Notes under the pieces: model-generated
Databases searched by the model: none
The model's input: only the letters and a program-made list of their open reading frames with translations
Told to the model about the DNA's origin: nothing
Assembly (NCBI RefSeq): GCF_000699445.3
Contig: NC_067200.1
Coordinates: forward strand, 17,676,510 to 17,740,509
Origin: Schistosoma haematobium
Taxonomy: Eukaryota; Platyhelminthes; Trematoda; Strigeidida; Schistosomatidae
Reading direction: 5' to 3'
Length of the DNA: 64,000 nt
In this document: positions 51,501 through 57,969 of the stretch, piece by piece
Layout of the letters: every line of letters begins with the position of its first letter
How positions within the stretch are numbered: the stretch's first letter is position 1
Translations under genes and position numbers: made by a program

Positions 51501-54500
51501 AACGAAAACTGATAAGAACAACGGGACATTCCAAATTACCGCTAATACCAGCACACTCGGACAAGTTAGTGTTTATCTGGACTAAGTAGCTCAGTGGATA
51601 ACGCGTCAGCGCTTCAAGCGAAAGGTAGTGCCTTTATTTATCGTCATGACCATTATTTTAGATGCAGATACATTCAGCTTCCAAGTTCTAAATAGGACAA
51701 AACGAGTGTCATGAATTTCACTGTTAGTCACTACCCAAATGAATTCATGAGATCTATTTATGGTTTGATAATATACATTAATAGCAGATCTGATATTTAC
51801 TTGCCTATCTAGATGGTACAAAAAAGTAGTTCGACTAGACTTATCGGCAGTACATACAACTATACTAGGAGTCAAACCTTTATATTTTGAAGCGAACGCG
51901 TTGGCTTGATTTTATGAAGTCAAAACTCAGTGATTCGAATTTCTAATTTCAGTAAATTCGTAATTTAGCATGATTATCATCCAGTGTCACTGTTGCCCCC
52001 TCAGTATTGTTGAACTCCACCAGTAATAACTTCTAAAAATCAAGGAATTCATCTAGAAGTTTAACTTGATGATCTCTGATAGAAACTCAACAGTGAACAT
52101 ACAGCAAATAGTCAGTCGTTGAGGATTTCTTCTGCCTCTGGGTCACTTTCTTAAACATAGATTCTTTCATGTTTCCAGCATGTTTATTGTTTAATGGATC
52201 ATAAAGAAATCAAATCAAATATTTGTAAACTGCCATTTCTTTTATTTCTAAGTTGTCTTTAGGTAGCGGATGTTCCTTCCATTATGATTGTGTGATCATT
52301 GTAAAATGGTAAGGTTATATGATCATCGTCGATAATTTCACTCTCCTCATTCTTAAACTTATAACACCATATATTGCAAATAGTCATTCACTAACTACTA
52401 GTTTACATCAACTGCATTTTTTATTCAATTTTGGTGATTACATCATTAATAGGGTCAACTTATTCTCATTCAATAAAGTCAAATAATTAAACAGTGATAT
52501 TCTATTTTGCTTTCATTATATAGTTCTGAGATCAGATATATTAGATAAGGCCAGTGAAGAGAATATTATTAAAGCTCAGTCAGTTGTTACTTACTGGTAT
52601 GTTGTTTGTCTCATTTATTTATTTATTTATTTAGTAATTATCTGTAATATTTGTTTTTATTTTCATTATCACCTTAATGTAAATTGTTTGGTGATGAGTT
52701 GATCCTATTGGAGATTATTTGCTTTCTTTTCGAGGTAGTAATAAGTGATTAAACGTATACTCTCAGCCAAGTATCTAACCGATTATGAATATTTGTCAAA
52801 TTCTTGAAATCTATCTAGATTCCAATAACGAACGGAACATTTAAAAGTAAATTATTGTCACTGTGACTAAATATATTCTCGAATCTCAGCACTACTAACA
52901 TGGTGTTGCCGTTGGATAAGAGCGATTCTTCAGAGGTTATGATGATCAAACACAGAGAGTCGTCTAACATTCTCATTTTAGAAGGTTTAAGTTTCACAAA
53001 CATAGATCGAGATTACTGACACTAATCGGTTGTATACCTGGCTACACTAACATCATGACGGTTTTAGAGCTGGTCCAGATCGGATCAATCTCTCTGGTTC
53101 TCAACATAGGTAGGTTGGTTTCGGTTTTCATACCACCAATAGCACGTTCGCGTTTACCCGAACACACAAAAGTTCCTAATATTTCTAAATGGTTTGGATT
53201 TATAGATCCAAAGTCATACTTATGGACACGAATTAACAAATGATTAATTACAATTTGGAAACCCTGTCTATTATCACAGAAAGATGACAGTTTATGAAGT
53301 TCGTCTTGGGCAGAAACAGGTTGTTATCCATGTTGAGGGAGTACCAAAATTATTCCTCGTGAAAGTCCCAGAGGCCCAAAAACTAAAAAAAAAAACATTT
53401 TTTCCAATAGGCGTTAAAAAGGATCTTCGCAGTAACATCAGAAAATGTAAAACCATGTTTCGTGGTTTTGACTGAATATTTACATATGCTGCTACCATAT
53501 TTTTTATGGTTTCAGAAATCTTCAAAAGCCCAAGATCATGTATAATTATAAATAACCTCGTTTTTCTATACATAAATCAACCTTGGAATAAAGCTTTTAT
53601 TCTCAATTAGCGCCTTCTGTTTCGCGTTCTAGTTGACGTATAAAAGTATTTGTTGATATTAGAAGAAAGTTTAAGCGTGTCTGTAGTAAAACATCAATCC
53701 GAATATAGTTCTTACGGAGCCGTTCAGCCAAACAACACATAGATGCCTTTAACGGGGATCCACTCTAATAGTGCTTGTTCTGCCCTTGTACTTGGTGCTA
53801 TTCCTACACCTGCCAGTCCACGAGAACTAACCATCGGGTCGTCAGACACATGGAGGGTGTATCTCGTTGGCTCTCCGTTTCGGCGAGGTGAGGTCAAGTG
53901 AATTAGCACACTAGGATCTTGTATGCGTGTTTCGGAGACACAGCATAAATCAGTGGTTCGAGATTCTAGAATCTTAGCCAAGGAGGTCTGATGGCCGATT
54001 TGACACAGAATGCGTACGTTGAAGGCTACAATATGTAGTTTGGAGCAAGGTTTCAACAGACCTTGGACAGTGTTTTGCTCACTAGGATCGTTGGCTATGG
54101 TGACACTTGAGGAGGAAGCCAAAAGAGGAAGCTTACTGTTGAAAGTCGATGTAGGAGAAATAATAGGAATAGAAGAGGGAGATTGAATACAGTGATATTG
54201 AGTACTGTTAGGCATATGAGGGCAGTTATCACTTCTCGGTTGCCCACACCGTGGAAGGGTCCTTCTGGAGGTACCTGAAAATGACGCGGGGTTATAGTTG
54301 GTCTTAGTGATATGAGAGCGTGACCGTAGTGCCCAAGGGACAACTGCTTGAGGTCGATTACACACGAACTTTCTGTGAATAGTTTTCGTGTTAGCTCCAT
54401 ACTTGTTTAGACCTTACCACCGGAGACGGATATCCGTGGGATCAGGTGAGGTGTGCATTTTAAGGTCGACCTTTTCTAACCCCACCCCTTCTTGTGGGAA

Positions 54501-56177
54501 GGCAGCACCACTGTTATGTTGGTTGTCTGATGGAAACACCTTACTGCTGTCACACCTCTGTACAGTCAGCAGTACGACTTCGCCTTCGAACCTTGGGTTT
54601 AATGCTTTTTGTCTAACCGTTCTTCAACCGACCTATCTGGCATGGTAGGACCTTGAGGGACGATTTTTCCAGCCAGTATAGCTCGATTGGTTCATCACGA
54701 TAGGCAAGTCCGATCACCAAGTCAAGGTAGCAGAAACTACTATTGAATTAACTACTTCTATGAATTCGGTGTTCATCTTGTGCTAATGAGATGTGGCAAC
54801 TTAGACCGATGCATATATATGCCTGGTCCTACGTTGTAGCTGACTGACTGACTGAATACGATTATAGGTTCAGAAATATTTTCCTGTCGTTTAATATATA
54901 TTAATCTAATCTCTATCGGGTACCCAAACAACCCTCTGTGTGTGTGTGTTGACTACTTACCTGCACATACAAGTCTCTCGATAGCATAATCTGTCTAACG
55001 CGCTTTATTGAGATCATTTTGTTGATGACAGAAATGAACTTTTTCACTGGATCTGGGTTACAATCTGTCGGGGTATAGGTGAGGATTTCAATAATACTCG
55101 CATTATGTGGATTGATTCTACTATCTTAACGATAAACTACTTTTTTCCATTAAGCCTATGGGTATGGAGAGTTTAAGAATTTTTACTCAGTTGCTGATTG
55201 TAAAGTAATTGATAACATATTTAAATTTTTGAGCATATTGGATATAGATTCAGTGAATAAACCATTAAATTACATTCTCAATATTTTTTGTTCATTTCTA
55301 TGTAAATAGGATGAAAAAATCACCAGCCGACAACTCAATTCAAAACAGTTCGTCTCTTAGGGATATTGACACTCAGAAAAACTTAAGACGCACTGATAGA
55401 CCTGCTTCTAATTCATGCAGTGTGCCAAAGTGGCTGAAATTAAGTAAGTTCTTCGTGTTTTCAATGGATATTTACTGTTTTTAATTATGTAATGGAACTT
55501 TTATTCCGTCGAAAATCCCACTCGTAAAATTCCAAGTATACACCAATTAATTGTCGGTAGGTAGGTAGGTAGGCGGCAGGTGGGTTGATGAGATTATCTA
55601 CAAGTGTTTCTGGTGTTTTATGCTCAATGTTCTTGGTTAGATTGTTAGACTGACATGTATTTAAGAGGTGATTAATGTAACTGTATTATTCCATATTATA
55701 TTTTATCCTGCTTTCTTTGCTCGAGAGTCACTTGTACTGAGTTAAATATACTAGGTCCTACAAACCTTATATTCTTATTATTCATTCTAAGGAACGAAGT
55801 TCAGATTATTTATAATGTAAATATCGTATTATTTCAAATTTATATCTATTATCATTCCTTACAAAAGTTTAATTGCAATCTCAAACCACCTAATTCTCTG
55901 CCGGATATCCTGGGTTAAATACTGTCACTATTCTTTCCAGAGATGTTAAACTTAAGCTATTGACAGTACTCAAATTGTTTCCTTTTACGAATGTTTAGTA
56001 GGCAGAGAGAAAATTGAGTTAATATTATGAATACCATGTCTTTGAACAGCTTTTGTTTTAAATCATAGCGTTTTTGTTTATTTATCAAAACTTTGTGAAT
56101 TCCGTCTTTTATTCATTTCTCATTTTCATCTTTTCTTTCTCACTTGTTGTTGTTTTTGTTTTTTATTAGAAAAGTGA
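30455..56177 (+). CDS. ASPSCR1: ASPSCR1/TUG (UBXD9) orthologue, twelve 3' exons
   Basis: Twelve exons keep one frame across consensus splice sites: 30455-30588, 33356-33460, 35992-36032, 38420-38511, 41193-41277, 42259-42401, 44745-44804, 49361-49413, 50247-50307, 52524-52596, 55310-55443 and 56170-56177. They encode about 329 C-terminal residues. Family marks in order are FPVDTEGKDL, ELVVFRRP, FVDDLPDEFFEHTEEDIRKL and RSEARHKSYSKYCRAIIQF. The UBX domain follows (FLPTEK, then TTPPKLFLSDTNITLIEADL), and the end is VPKWLKLKK*. Vertebrate TUG shares LPDEFFE, TPPK and VPKWLKL at the same places. TUG proteins bind and disassemble p97/VCP hexamers, and in mammals they tether GLUT4 vesicles. That transport role is not shown for flukes. 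The N-terminal ubiquitin-like exons were not found, so 30455 is not the gene start. No frameshift is seen. Confidence 0.92.
31483..31596 (-). repeat. Left arm of a perfect 114-bp palindrome, hammerhead on minus strand
   Basis: All 114 bases are complementary to 31698-31811. The arm carries the same hammerhead as the right arm but on the minus strand, spanning 31560-31516, with predicted cleavage between 31522 and 31521. Confidence 0.95.
31634..31708 (+). promoter_or_regulatory. tRNA-like internal Pol III promoter of the palindromic SINE
   Basis: GGCTCGGATAGCTCAGTGG gives a good A box, and GATCGAATCC about 45 bp downstream gives a B box with one departure from GGTTCGANTCC. Spacing fits a tRNA gene. 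Cloverleaf pairing is poor, so this is a SINE promoter rather than a tRNA gene. Confidence 0.7.
31698..31811 (+). repeat. Right arm of the perfect 114-bp palindrome
   Basis: It matches the reverse complement of 31483-31596 at every base; the 101-bp loop is 31597-31697. Confidence 0.95.
31734..31778 (+). ncRNA. Hammerhead ribozyme, complete (plus strand)
   Basis: All parts are present. Stem I is ACCTTG (31734-31739) with CAGGGT (31773-31778), five Watson-Crick pairs and one U-G. The core is CTGACGA. Stem II is GTGC/GCAC closed by CAAGTA. Then come GAAA, stem III CCC/GGG, and cleavage triplet GTC ending at 31772. An outer stem I extension, CAGG (31727-31730) with CCTG (31781-31784), leaves an internal loop. 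Such a loop is the usual place for tertiary contacts in schistosome hammerheads. Self-cleavage is predicted, not shown. In a transcript that also contains the left arm, the 114-bp duplex would compete with ribozyme folding. Confidence 0.88.
32833..32885 (+). pseudogene. 3' half of a tRNA with encoded CCA
   Basis: The segment has a T-arm (GTGGG TTCGAAT CCCAT), the 3' acceptor strand CCCCTTC, a discriminator G, and then CCA at 32883-32885. The pairing 5' acceptor strand, D-arm and anticodon arm are missing. Eukaryotic nuclear tRNA genes do not encode CCA, so this is probably a reverse-transcribed mature tRNA fragment. A long variable-arm-like TATCTTCGCGAGG suggests a class II (Ser-like) tRNA. 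That identity is a guess. Confidence 0.55.
33356..33460 (+). CDS. ASPSCR1: ASPSCR1 exon b
   Basis: Acceptor ATTTTTAG ends at 33355 and donor AAA|GTAAGC follows at 33461. The exon is in phase 0 on both sides, 35 codons (PRTLGETLGISLEMSSSPFH and on). It is a serine/proline-rich linker and could be skipped without a frameshift. Confidence 0.8.
33670..33765 (+). repeat. Short RTE-like LINE fragment
   Basis: It matches the block at 6223-6300 (CCCTGGGACCATCGA, AAGTAACACAGTTGTTAGG), a piece of the RTE-like ORF2 C-terminal region. Both ends are truncated. Confidence 0.7.
34920..35150 (+). repeat. Dispersed repeat family D, copy 1
   Basis: It has a palindromic head, CTACTTATATTGACATAAGTAG, then an A/G-rich body with GAGGATCGAA and GTCTGAGTCATTTTG, and a TTTTGCAAAT end. 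Similar copies are at 40.3-40.6, 46.5 and 60.0 kb. Its class is unknown, and no Pol III box or coding was seen. Confidence 0.55.
35172..35325 (-). mobile_element. Hammerhead SINE family H, copy with intact ribozyme
   Basis: On the minus strand a B box (GGTTCGAATCC, near 35302-35292) is followed by the GGATCGTGGATGCG spacer, the hammerhead (35269-35224) and the 3' tail that ends ATCATGATCTGAATC-like at 35172-35190. The A-box part is missing, so the copy is 5'-truncated. It sits in an ASPSCR1 intron in antisense. Confidence 0.8.
35224..35269 (-). ncRNA. Hammerhead ribozyme, complete (minus strand)
   Basis: On the minus strand, stem I is GCACTG/CAGTGC (six perfect pairs). The core is CTGAGGA, stem II GTCCC/GGGAC closed by ACAAT, then GAAA, stem III CGG/CCG, and cleavage triplet GTC. 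Cleavage is predicted between 35230 and 35229. All invariant core bases are present. Confidence 0.88.
35510..35692. repeat. Imperfect ~84-bp-arm hairpin
   Basis: Arms at about 35510-35593 and 35608-35692 are complementary with a few mismatches; the central 50 bp of each arm differ at about two positions. The loop is 14 bp. The left arm read on the minus strand contains CTGAAGA and GAAACGTC, tokens of the hammerhead seen in Penelope-like element termini. However, the bases between them do not form a proper stem II. Confidence 0.75.
35992..36032 (+). CDS. ASPSCR1: ASPSCR1 exon c (41 nt)
   Basis: Acceptor GTTTTAG ends at 35991; donor AT|GTAAGT begins at 36033. It encodes FPVDTEGKDLNSN plus two bases of a split Ile codon. 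The PVD-x-E segment matches a conserved pre-UBX motif of TUG. Confidence 0.8.
36234..36253. repeat. (AC)n microsatellite
   Basis: About ten uninterrupted AC/CA units in an ASPSCR1 intron. Confidence 0.9.
36364..36842 (+). repeat. Retroposon family A, copy 3
   Basis: The A/T tail lies on the left (TTTATTTATTTATTTT), so the element's own sense strand is minus. The part 36370-36725 is nearly identical, inverted, to 39541-39898. The 5' end at about 36842 is followed by CAAAGGCATGGTGG-like sequence containing a decayed B box. Confidence 0.8.
36970..37258 (-). repeat. Retroposon family A, copy 4 (5'-truncated)
   Basis: It begins at AGAATCCTGGGGAAAC and ends with the AAATAAATGAATAAATAA tail at about 37240-37258. 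It is more diverged than copies 3 and 5 and lies in opposite orientation to copy 3, about 130 bp away. Confidence 0.75.
37440..37650 (-). mobile_element. Smalpha-like SINE with point-mutated hammerhead
   Basis: On the minus strand, a tRNA-like head with A box TAGCTAAGTGGATAAC (about 37625-37605) and B box GAGTTCGAGTCC (near 37580) precedes a hammerhead at 37539-37494. Stem I CATCCAG/CTGGAT, core CTGAAGA, stem II GTCCTAGATAGGAC, and GCGCGTC are all intact. The GAAA box reads GAGA, which should abolish or strongly reduce cleavage. Confidence 0.8.
37651..38419. other. Intronic AT-rich sequence
   Basis: No repeat family or coding sequence was recognised between the Smalpha-like SINE and the next ASPSCR1 exon. 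Confidence 0.4.
38420..38511 (+). CDS. ASPSCR1: ASPSCR1 exon d
   Basis: Acceptor GATTAG ends at 38419. The alternative TTTAG five bases on gives a stop-bearing frame. Donor T|GTAAGT begins at 38512. It encodes FSSEGKESPDNIVDRELVVF and RRPSNVSSGE; DRE-VVF matches the TUG family. The two flanking introns carry near-identical inverted family A copies. Confidence 0.82.
38512..39540. other. Intronic AT-rich sequence
   Basis: Nothing recognised before the family A insertion. Confidence 0.4.
39541..39903 (-). mobile_element. Retroposon family A, copy 5, 14-bp target duplication
   Basis: This is a 5'-truncated 363-bp copy with tail AAATAAATAAA. The perfect repeat TACAACAAAATGCC at 39527-39540 and 39904-39917 flanks it. 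It is almost identical, inverted, to 36370-36725: two short ORFs of 65 codons are the same and a 75-codon one differs at one residue. It is a recent insertion. Confidence 0.9.
40240..40610. repeat. Dispersed repeat family D, two inverted partial copies
   Basis: A minus-oriented piece (about 40255-40420, with CATTTGCAAAATATCCATCA and CTCAGACTTTG) is followed by a plus-oriented piece (about 40440-40600, with CTACTTATGCTGACAG). Together they form a loose palindrome. Confidence 0.5.
41193..41277 (+). CDS. ASPSCR1: ASPSCR1 exon e (LPDEFFE)
   Basis: Acceptor AAATAG ends at 41192, with a weak pyrimidine tract. Donor TG|GTAAGT begins at 41278. It encodes FVDDLPDEFFEHTEEDIRKL and MRSYRNE. The LPDEFFE-T-DD/ED segment is the most diagnostic TUG signature in this window. 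Confidence 0.9.
41350..41880 (+). mobile_element. RTE-like LINE 3' fragment with 10-bp target duplication
   Basis: The frame VLVSNSKSVDEVVKLHRLRW then LGHMLRI gives the ORF2 C-terminus. The element ends GTAGCTGACTGACTGG. TTATACTTGT (41340-41349) and TTATTCTTGT (41881-41890) are a 9/10 direct repeat that sets the borders. It inserted 72 nt downstream of an ASPSCR1 donor, in sense. Confidence 0.78.
42259..42401 (+). CDS. ASPSCR1: ASPSCR1 exon f (start of UBX domain)
   Basis: A strong acceptor TTTTTTTTCGTTTTGCAG ends at 42258. Donor G|GTTTGT begins at 42402. It encodes AENQPLQTSTMRSEARHKSY followed by CRAIIQFHWVDNLIVQACFLPTEK. The last part is beta-strands 1-2 of the UBX fold; vertebrate TUG has VLFPDRYVLQGFFRPSE here. 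Confidence 0.9.
42830..43110 (-). repeat. Decayed RTE-like LINE 3' region
   Basis: On the minus strand, GAGCTATGTTGGTAGATGCA, CCAATGGTTGGAGAC-like and ATGGCTTAGAATCG blocks match the segment downstream of LRWLGH in the copies at 6.4 and 41.6 kb. Confidence 0.55.
43564..44052 (+). mobile_element. Solo LTR, copy 1, with 5-bp target duplication
   Basis: The 489-bp unit begins TGTTATATC and ends GAGTTATAACA (TG...CA). CGAAC flanks it at 43559-43563 and 44053-44057. A related inverted copy is at 60503-60987. There is no coding. Five-base duplications and TG...CA ends fit an LTR retrotransposon of Ty3/gypsy type. Confidence 0.75.
44745..44804 (+). CDS. ASPSCR1: ASPSCR1 exon g (60 nt, UBX helix)
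   Basis: Acceptor TTTCATAG ends at 44744; donor T|GTAAGT begins at 44805. It encodes SALYKFIRDLQNSTCDFKL, the UBX alpha-helix (vertebrate VGDLRDFVRSHL). Confidence 0.85.
44906..46214 (-). mobile_element. RTE-like LINE 3' fragment, 8-bp target duplication
   Basis: It lies in antisense in an ASPSCR1 intron. Frames on the minus strand are SLKGVPKKYINLIKALYSNT with SGVRQGCSLSPFLFNF (46216-45968; RT motif B), then the metal-binding motif C, which reads LEYGDEIVLF instead of ADD. NARMFGMRLSPSKCKMLLQD follows, then SILLYGTETWPVRVENIRR. The 3' end is GTTACTGACTGACTGAC. ACTTTTGT at 44898-44905 and 46215-46222 frames it. Confidence 0.82.
46530..46790 (+). repeat. Dispersed repeat family D, copy 3
   Basis: It starts with CTACTTATATCGACATAAGTAG near 46569 and carries the same A/G-rich body as the copies at 34.9 and 60.0 kb. 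Confidence 0.55.
47215..47410 (-). repeat. Retroposon family A, highly decayed copy
   Basis: Blocks GTCGCTCCACTGC, AGTTCAAAGAC and CCACTTGGTTCAGTTTAGAC match the family in order. Both ends are eroded. Confidence 0.5.
47612..47785 (+). repeat. Hammerhead SINE family H, decayed copy
   Basis: tRNA-like head GGCTCAGTGGTTTGG, a B-box relic TTGGTTCCCGG, then a hammerhead relic CTGCGGAGTCC, GATGAAATGG, GTTCAGTGC. The core is altered, and the tail ends CTCATGATCTCAATG. Confidence 0.6.
48735..49045 (-). mobile_element. Hammerhead SINE family H, copy with deleted ribozyme
   Basis: On the minus strand it runs from CACTAGTGACTAGC (49045) through A box GTGGTCTAGAGG and B box GAGTTCGAATCCC to a hammerhead start CACACTGTTGAGGAGTCTC. 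It then jumps to the 3' tail CGATCCATGATCTCAATC, so the 3' half of the ribozyme is deleted. Confidence 0.7.
49078..49250 (+). mobile_element. Hammerhead SINE family H with inverted 5' end
   Basis: It begins with the reverse complement of the family's own 3' tail (about 49083-49118). It then switches to sense at CCGCGAGCGGGATC and continues to the normal tail (49212-49245), giving ~34-bp inverted ends. The hammerhead at 49147-49192 keeps stem I GCACTG/CAGTGC, CTGAGGA, GAAA and GTC. Stem II is weakened (GTCC against GAAT). Confidence 0.7.
49361..49413 (+). CDS. ASPSCR1: ASPSCR1 exon h (53 nt, TPPK)
   Basis: Acceptor CTTTTTACAG ends at 49360; donor GAA|GTGAGT begins at 49414. It encodes TTPPKLFLSDTNITLIE, aligning with the TPPK-xx-L-D segment of the TUG UBX domain. 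Confidence 0.85.
49855..49965 (+). repeat. Hammerhead SINE family H, 5'-truncated copy
   Basis: It starts inside ribozyme stem I. The core is CTGAGGT (last A changed to T), followed by GTCC/GGAC, GAAA, CGGCCGTC, CAGTGC and the normal tail. The core change makes cleavage unlikely. Confidence 0.7.
50247..50307 (+). CDS. ASPSCR1: ASPSCR1 exon i (61 nt)
   Basis: Acceptor GCTTTAG ends at 50246; donor G|GTAAGT begins at 50308. It encodes ADLVPLSKVFYHPTDISADN, matching the UBX C-terminal strand (vertebrate ANLFPAALVHLG). Confidence 0.85.
50380..50912 (+). repeat. Retroposon family A, copy 6 (nearly full length)
   Basis: Tail on the left (ATTTATTTG), 5' end on the right at GAGCATTTGGGCG. It contains a (GA)n expansion at about 50840-50868. 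Confidence 0.78.
50913..51570. other. Intronic AT-rich sequence
   Basis: It includes a (GT)n stretch near 50990-51002. A Smalpha-like relic at about 51355-51410 (CTAACTGATTAATCCCAAATA) is too decayed to be delimited. Confidence 0.35.
51575..51745 (+). repeat. Smalpha-like SINE, decayed
   Basis: tRNA A box AGTAGCTCAGTGGATAACGC at about 51584. The hammerhead relic at about 51670-51720 keeps flanking stem I (ATTCAG/ATGAAT), but the core reads CTTCCAA. Confidence 0.55.
51746..52523. other. Intronic sequence, no recognised feature
   Basis: AT-rich. No coding or repeat family was identified before the next ASPSCR1 exon. Confidence 0.35.
52524..52596 (+). CDS. ASPSCR1: ASPSCR1 exon j
   Basis: Acceptor TTATATAG ends at 52523; donor TG|GTATGT begins at 52597. 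It encodes LRSDILDKASEENIIKAQSV and VTY, the helix after the UBX domain (vertebrate LEPGLLEH-x-S-x-ADVLVA). Confidence 0.82.
52597..53695. other. Intronic stretch with an unidentified open frame
   Basis: Frames at 53055-53243 and 53284-53475 (plus) and 53292-53573 (minus) are open but show no motif I recognise. They may be old retroelement sequence. Confidence 0.3.
53700..54733 (-). pseudogene. RTE-like LINE 5' part, inverted
   Basis: A 213-codon minus-strand frame (54365-53724) ends in the start of the APE endonuclease. It reads LHIVAFNVRILCQIGHQTSL, then TTDLCCVSETRIQDPS and RAEQALLEWIPV. Upstream is the 5' untranslated or ORF1 region shared with 17.1-18.12 kb. The 5' terminus at about 54733 (complement of CAAGGTAGCAG) matches the terminus at 18122. 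It abuts a 3' tail in the other orientation, as expected from twin priming. Confidence 0.7.
54734..54858 (+). mobile_element. RTE-like LINE 3' tail, sense
   Basis: It is the last ~120 bp of the same family (GATGTGGCAACTTAGACCGA, then GTAGCTGACTGACTGACTG). It is joined directly to the inverted 5' part at 53700-54733. Confidence 0.7.
54859..55309. other. Intronic AT-rich sequence
   Basis: No recognised feature besides a short (GT)n run near 54940. Confidence 0.35.
55310..55443 (+). CDS. ASPSCR1: ASPSCR1 exon k (VPKWLKL)
   Basis: Acceptor TAAATAG ends at 55309; donor A|GTAAGT begins at 55444. It encodes a serine-rich variable segment (MKKSPADNSIQNSSSLRDID) and then SVPKWLKL. The latter is the conserved C-terminal motif of TUG, an interaction segment in mammals. 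Confidence 0.88.
56170..56177 (+). CDS. ASPSCR1: ASPSCR1 terminal exon, last two codons and stop
   Basis: Acceptor TTTTATTAG ends at 56169. With the A carried over from the previous exon it encodes Lys-Lys-stop (TGA 56175-56177). Only 5 coding bases precede the stop, and the remainder is 3' UTR. A dibasic C-terminus also closes vertebrate TUG. Confidence 0.75.
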
Positions 56178-56355
56178 ATTCAATGAACCGCTTTATTCTG
56201 CACAAAGTACAAATGCTTCGTCTGACGTCCAATTACCCTCTTTGGAGGGTATAGGAAATTCTAGGGTTTTGCACTGTATTTTGTGAATTCCGTTTGTTTT
56301 TCTTTCCTTTGGAGAGATGTTTACAGTGTACTTTTTTTATTTTGACATTATTGAA

Positions 56356-56361
56356 AATAAA
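56356..56361 (+). terminator. Polyadenylation signal AATAAA of ASPSCR1
   Basis: AATAAA lies 179 nt after the stop codon, in the only 3' UTR seen for this gene. It is a likely but untested 3' end. Confidence 0.6.
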
Positions 56362-56454
56362 TGACTTTTAATGCATTCGACTTCTTATTGACGCCTGTTC
56401 CGGTGTTATTTAATTCACTAACCTCATCAAGCTAAATTCCAGGTATAACAATAG

Positions 56455-57112
56455 TTTCAGTGAGATTGTGAACCGATCAATGTCAGACCATTATAGAAAA
56501 CATGGAAGCAGTGGGCAACCATTTCGTCCTAGTGTGGGACTTCTCAACAGTGCGCATCCACTATTTTATTTATTTATTTGAACACATAAACATTGGTACA
56601 AGGAGACACCAAATATATATTCGCCACATAGATCATTCGATCTGTGTGAGGGCTGGGATACTGTCCGGGTGCCCAAACCGAACAGGTGGTTTCCTTCGGA
56701 GGCCACACCTAGAGCCTTCGACCTATAGGTCCAACCAACAAGGCAGTAGAGTAACGTTAAGTGCCGTACGGTGGTAGCCGGTGACCAACAATAGGTTCAT
56801 ATGCCATTTGTTTACTTAGGATCCTGGAGCCCTTATTCACTATTGGATTGGAGTTGGGGTTTTCCAACTCCTTTAGATGTACTCTCCGTGTGCACCAACC
56901 CGGTTAGAACACCGGACATTCGCTTTTCGTAAAGAACAGTAATACAGCGAGAAGGCAGTGAGTGGGGGTTCCTCGGTAGTGGTGATATGCACGTTGCCAT
57001 GTGAGAGCATTTGTAGAGAGATAGCTGACTCTCACCTTGCTCGACCGTACAAGGGCATTTGGGCGCATCCACGATCTCTCGCACGAGTTCAGTCACAGTA
57101 GAAAAATTCATA
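56455..57112 (-). mobile_element. Hammerhead SINE family H interrupted by a family A copy
   Basis: The 3' tail and a decayed hammerhead (about 56511-56556; core TTGAGAA) lie left of the insertion. GCGCATCCACGATCTC and the tRNA-proximal part lie right of it. The interruption carries a 10-bp target duplication. Confidence 0.7.
56562..57062 (+). mobile_element. Retroposon family A, full-length reference copy (501 bp)
   Basis: GCGCATCCAC at 56552-56561 and 57063-57072 fixes both borders. The (ATTT)n stretch on the left is the complement of an (AAAT)n 3' tail, so the element's sense strand is minus. Its 5' end reads CCCAAATGCCCTTGTACGG. No protein-coding capacity and no clear tRNA boxes were seen. 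At least eight copies occur in this window, several 5'-truncated, which fits a LINE-mobilised retroposon. Confidence 0.85.
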
Positions 57113-57739
57113 CGGTTCCTACTCATCAGAAATTGGTTGTTGTTATTGGTTTACTAAAATACAATATTGGGTCTGGACGAATTGGTTCTTCAACTATGAA
57201 ACCCAAGTGCACAGTGCTCTTTTATATAGTTTATTAGTAATAGATCATATTGGTAAGTGATAATAATGAATCACACCGTTTTATAAATGATAGAATATCA
57301 ATTGTCGGTACGTATCAGACACGAGATTAAATAGTAATATACTTATTATGCGTTAATGATTGGAGACAGATTATACGAAGTTCTTATTGTCAATCGTTGC
57401 GGTGCAAACCGTCGGATTAAGCAGATGCCTACTGGTATAAGTACATATCACTTGTGAAAATAGCTCCTCAACTCAAAGTATGGTAGACACTAGATTCCGA
57501 CTCGTTCATATCGGTTTCAGTGTTCCCCTCCACTCTAATCGAGATTGAACGCACCAGAGTCAGTAAATTGAGTTTACAGTAAACAGAGAAATTTCTTGTA
57601 AATGAACATTATTTCAGATGTATAGAGCAGGGAAAACAGCAGTTTCCAAACACAAGTCGGTTTTAGGAGAATGTCCGTTAGGAAATTTGTTTGTGGAAGG
57701 CGCTTTTGACGAGATTTGATGGCAGTTGTGTGTTTGTGC
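57113..57739. other. Intergenic stretch, no recognised feature
   Basis: AT-rich sequence without coding or repeat assignments. Confidence 0.35.
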
Positions 57740-57969
57740 ATCCACTGTTTGTGTTCTCTCTTCCTTTTTTTCTCTTTCCAAATTTATTTCACTGGATTAT
57801 TCTCCTTGAATAACATCTTAAAATCCTAGCCTTTCCAATTACTGCTTATACTTTTACTACCTCTACCACTATGGGATTTGAATCGAAAATTGCATCTCTG
57901 TTCTAATGTGGTATGGCAACTCGAACTAATGTATTCACGTACGAAGTTCTGCGTTGTTGCTGACTGACT
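57740..57969 (+). repeat. RTE-like LINE 3' end fragment
   Basis: It matches 6630-6837 (TTTATTTCACTGGATTAT, AATGTGGTATGGCAACTCG) and ends GTTGCTGACTGAC. It contains only the untranslated tail. Confidence 0.75.

Noticed and set aside
52815..53573. Several open frames in an ASPSCR1 intron
   Set aside because: Overlapping frames on both strands with no motif. A Penelope-like origin was considered but no RT signature was found.
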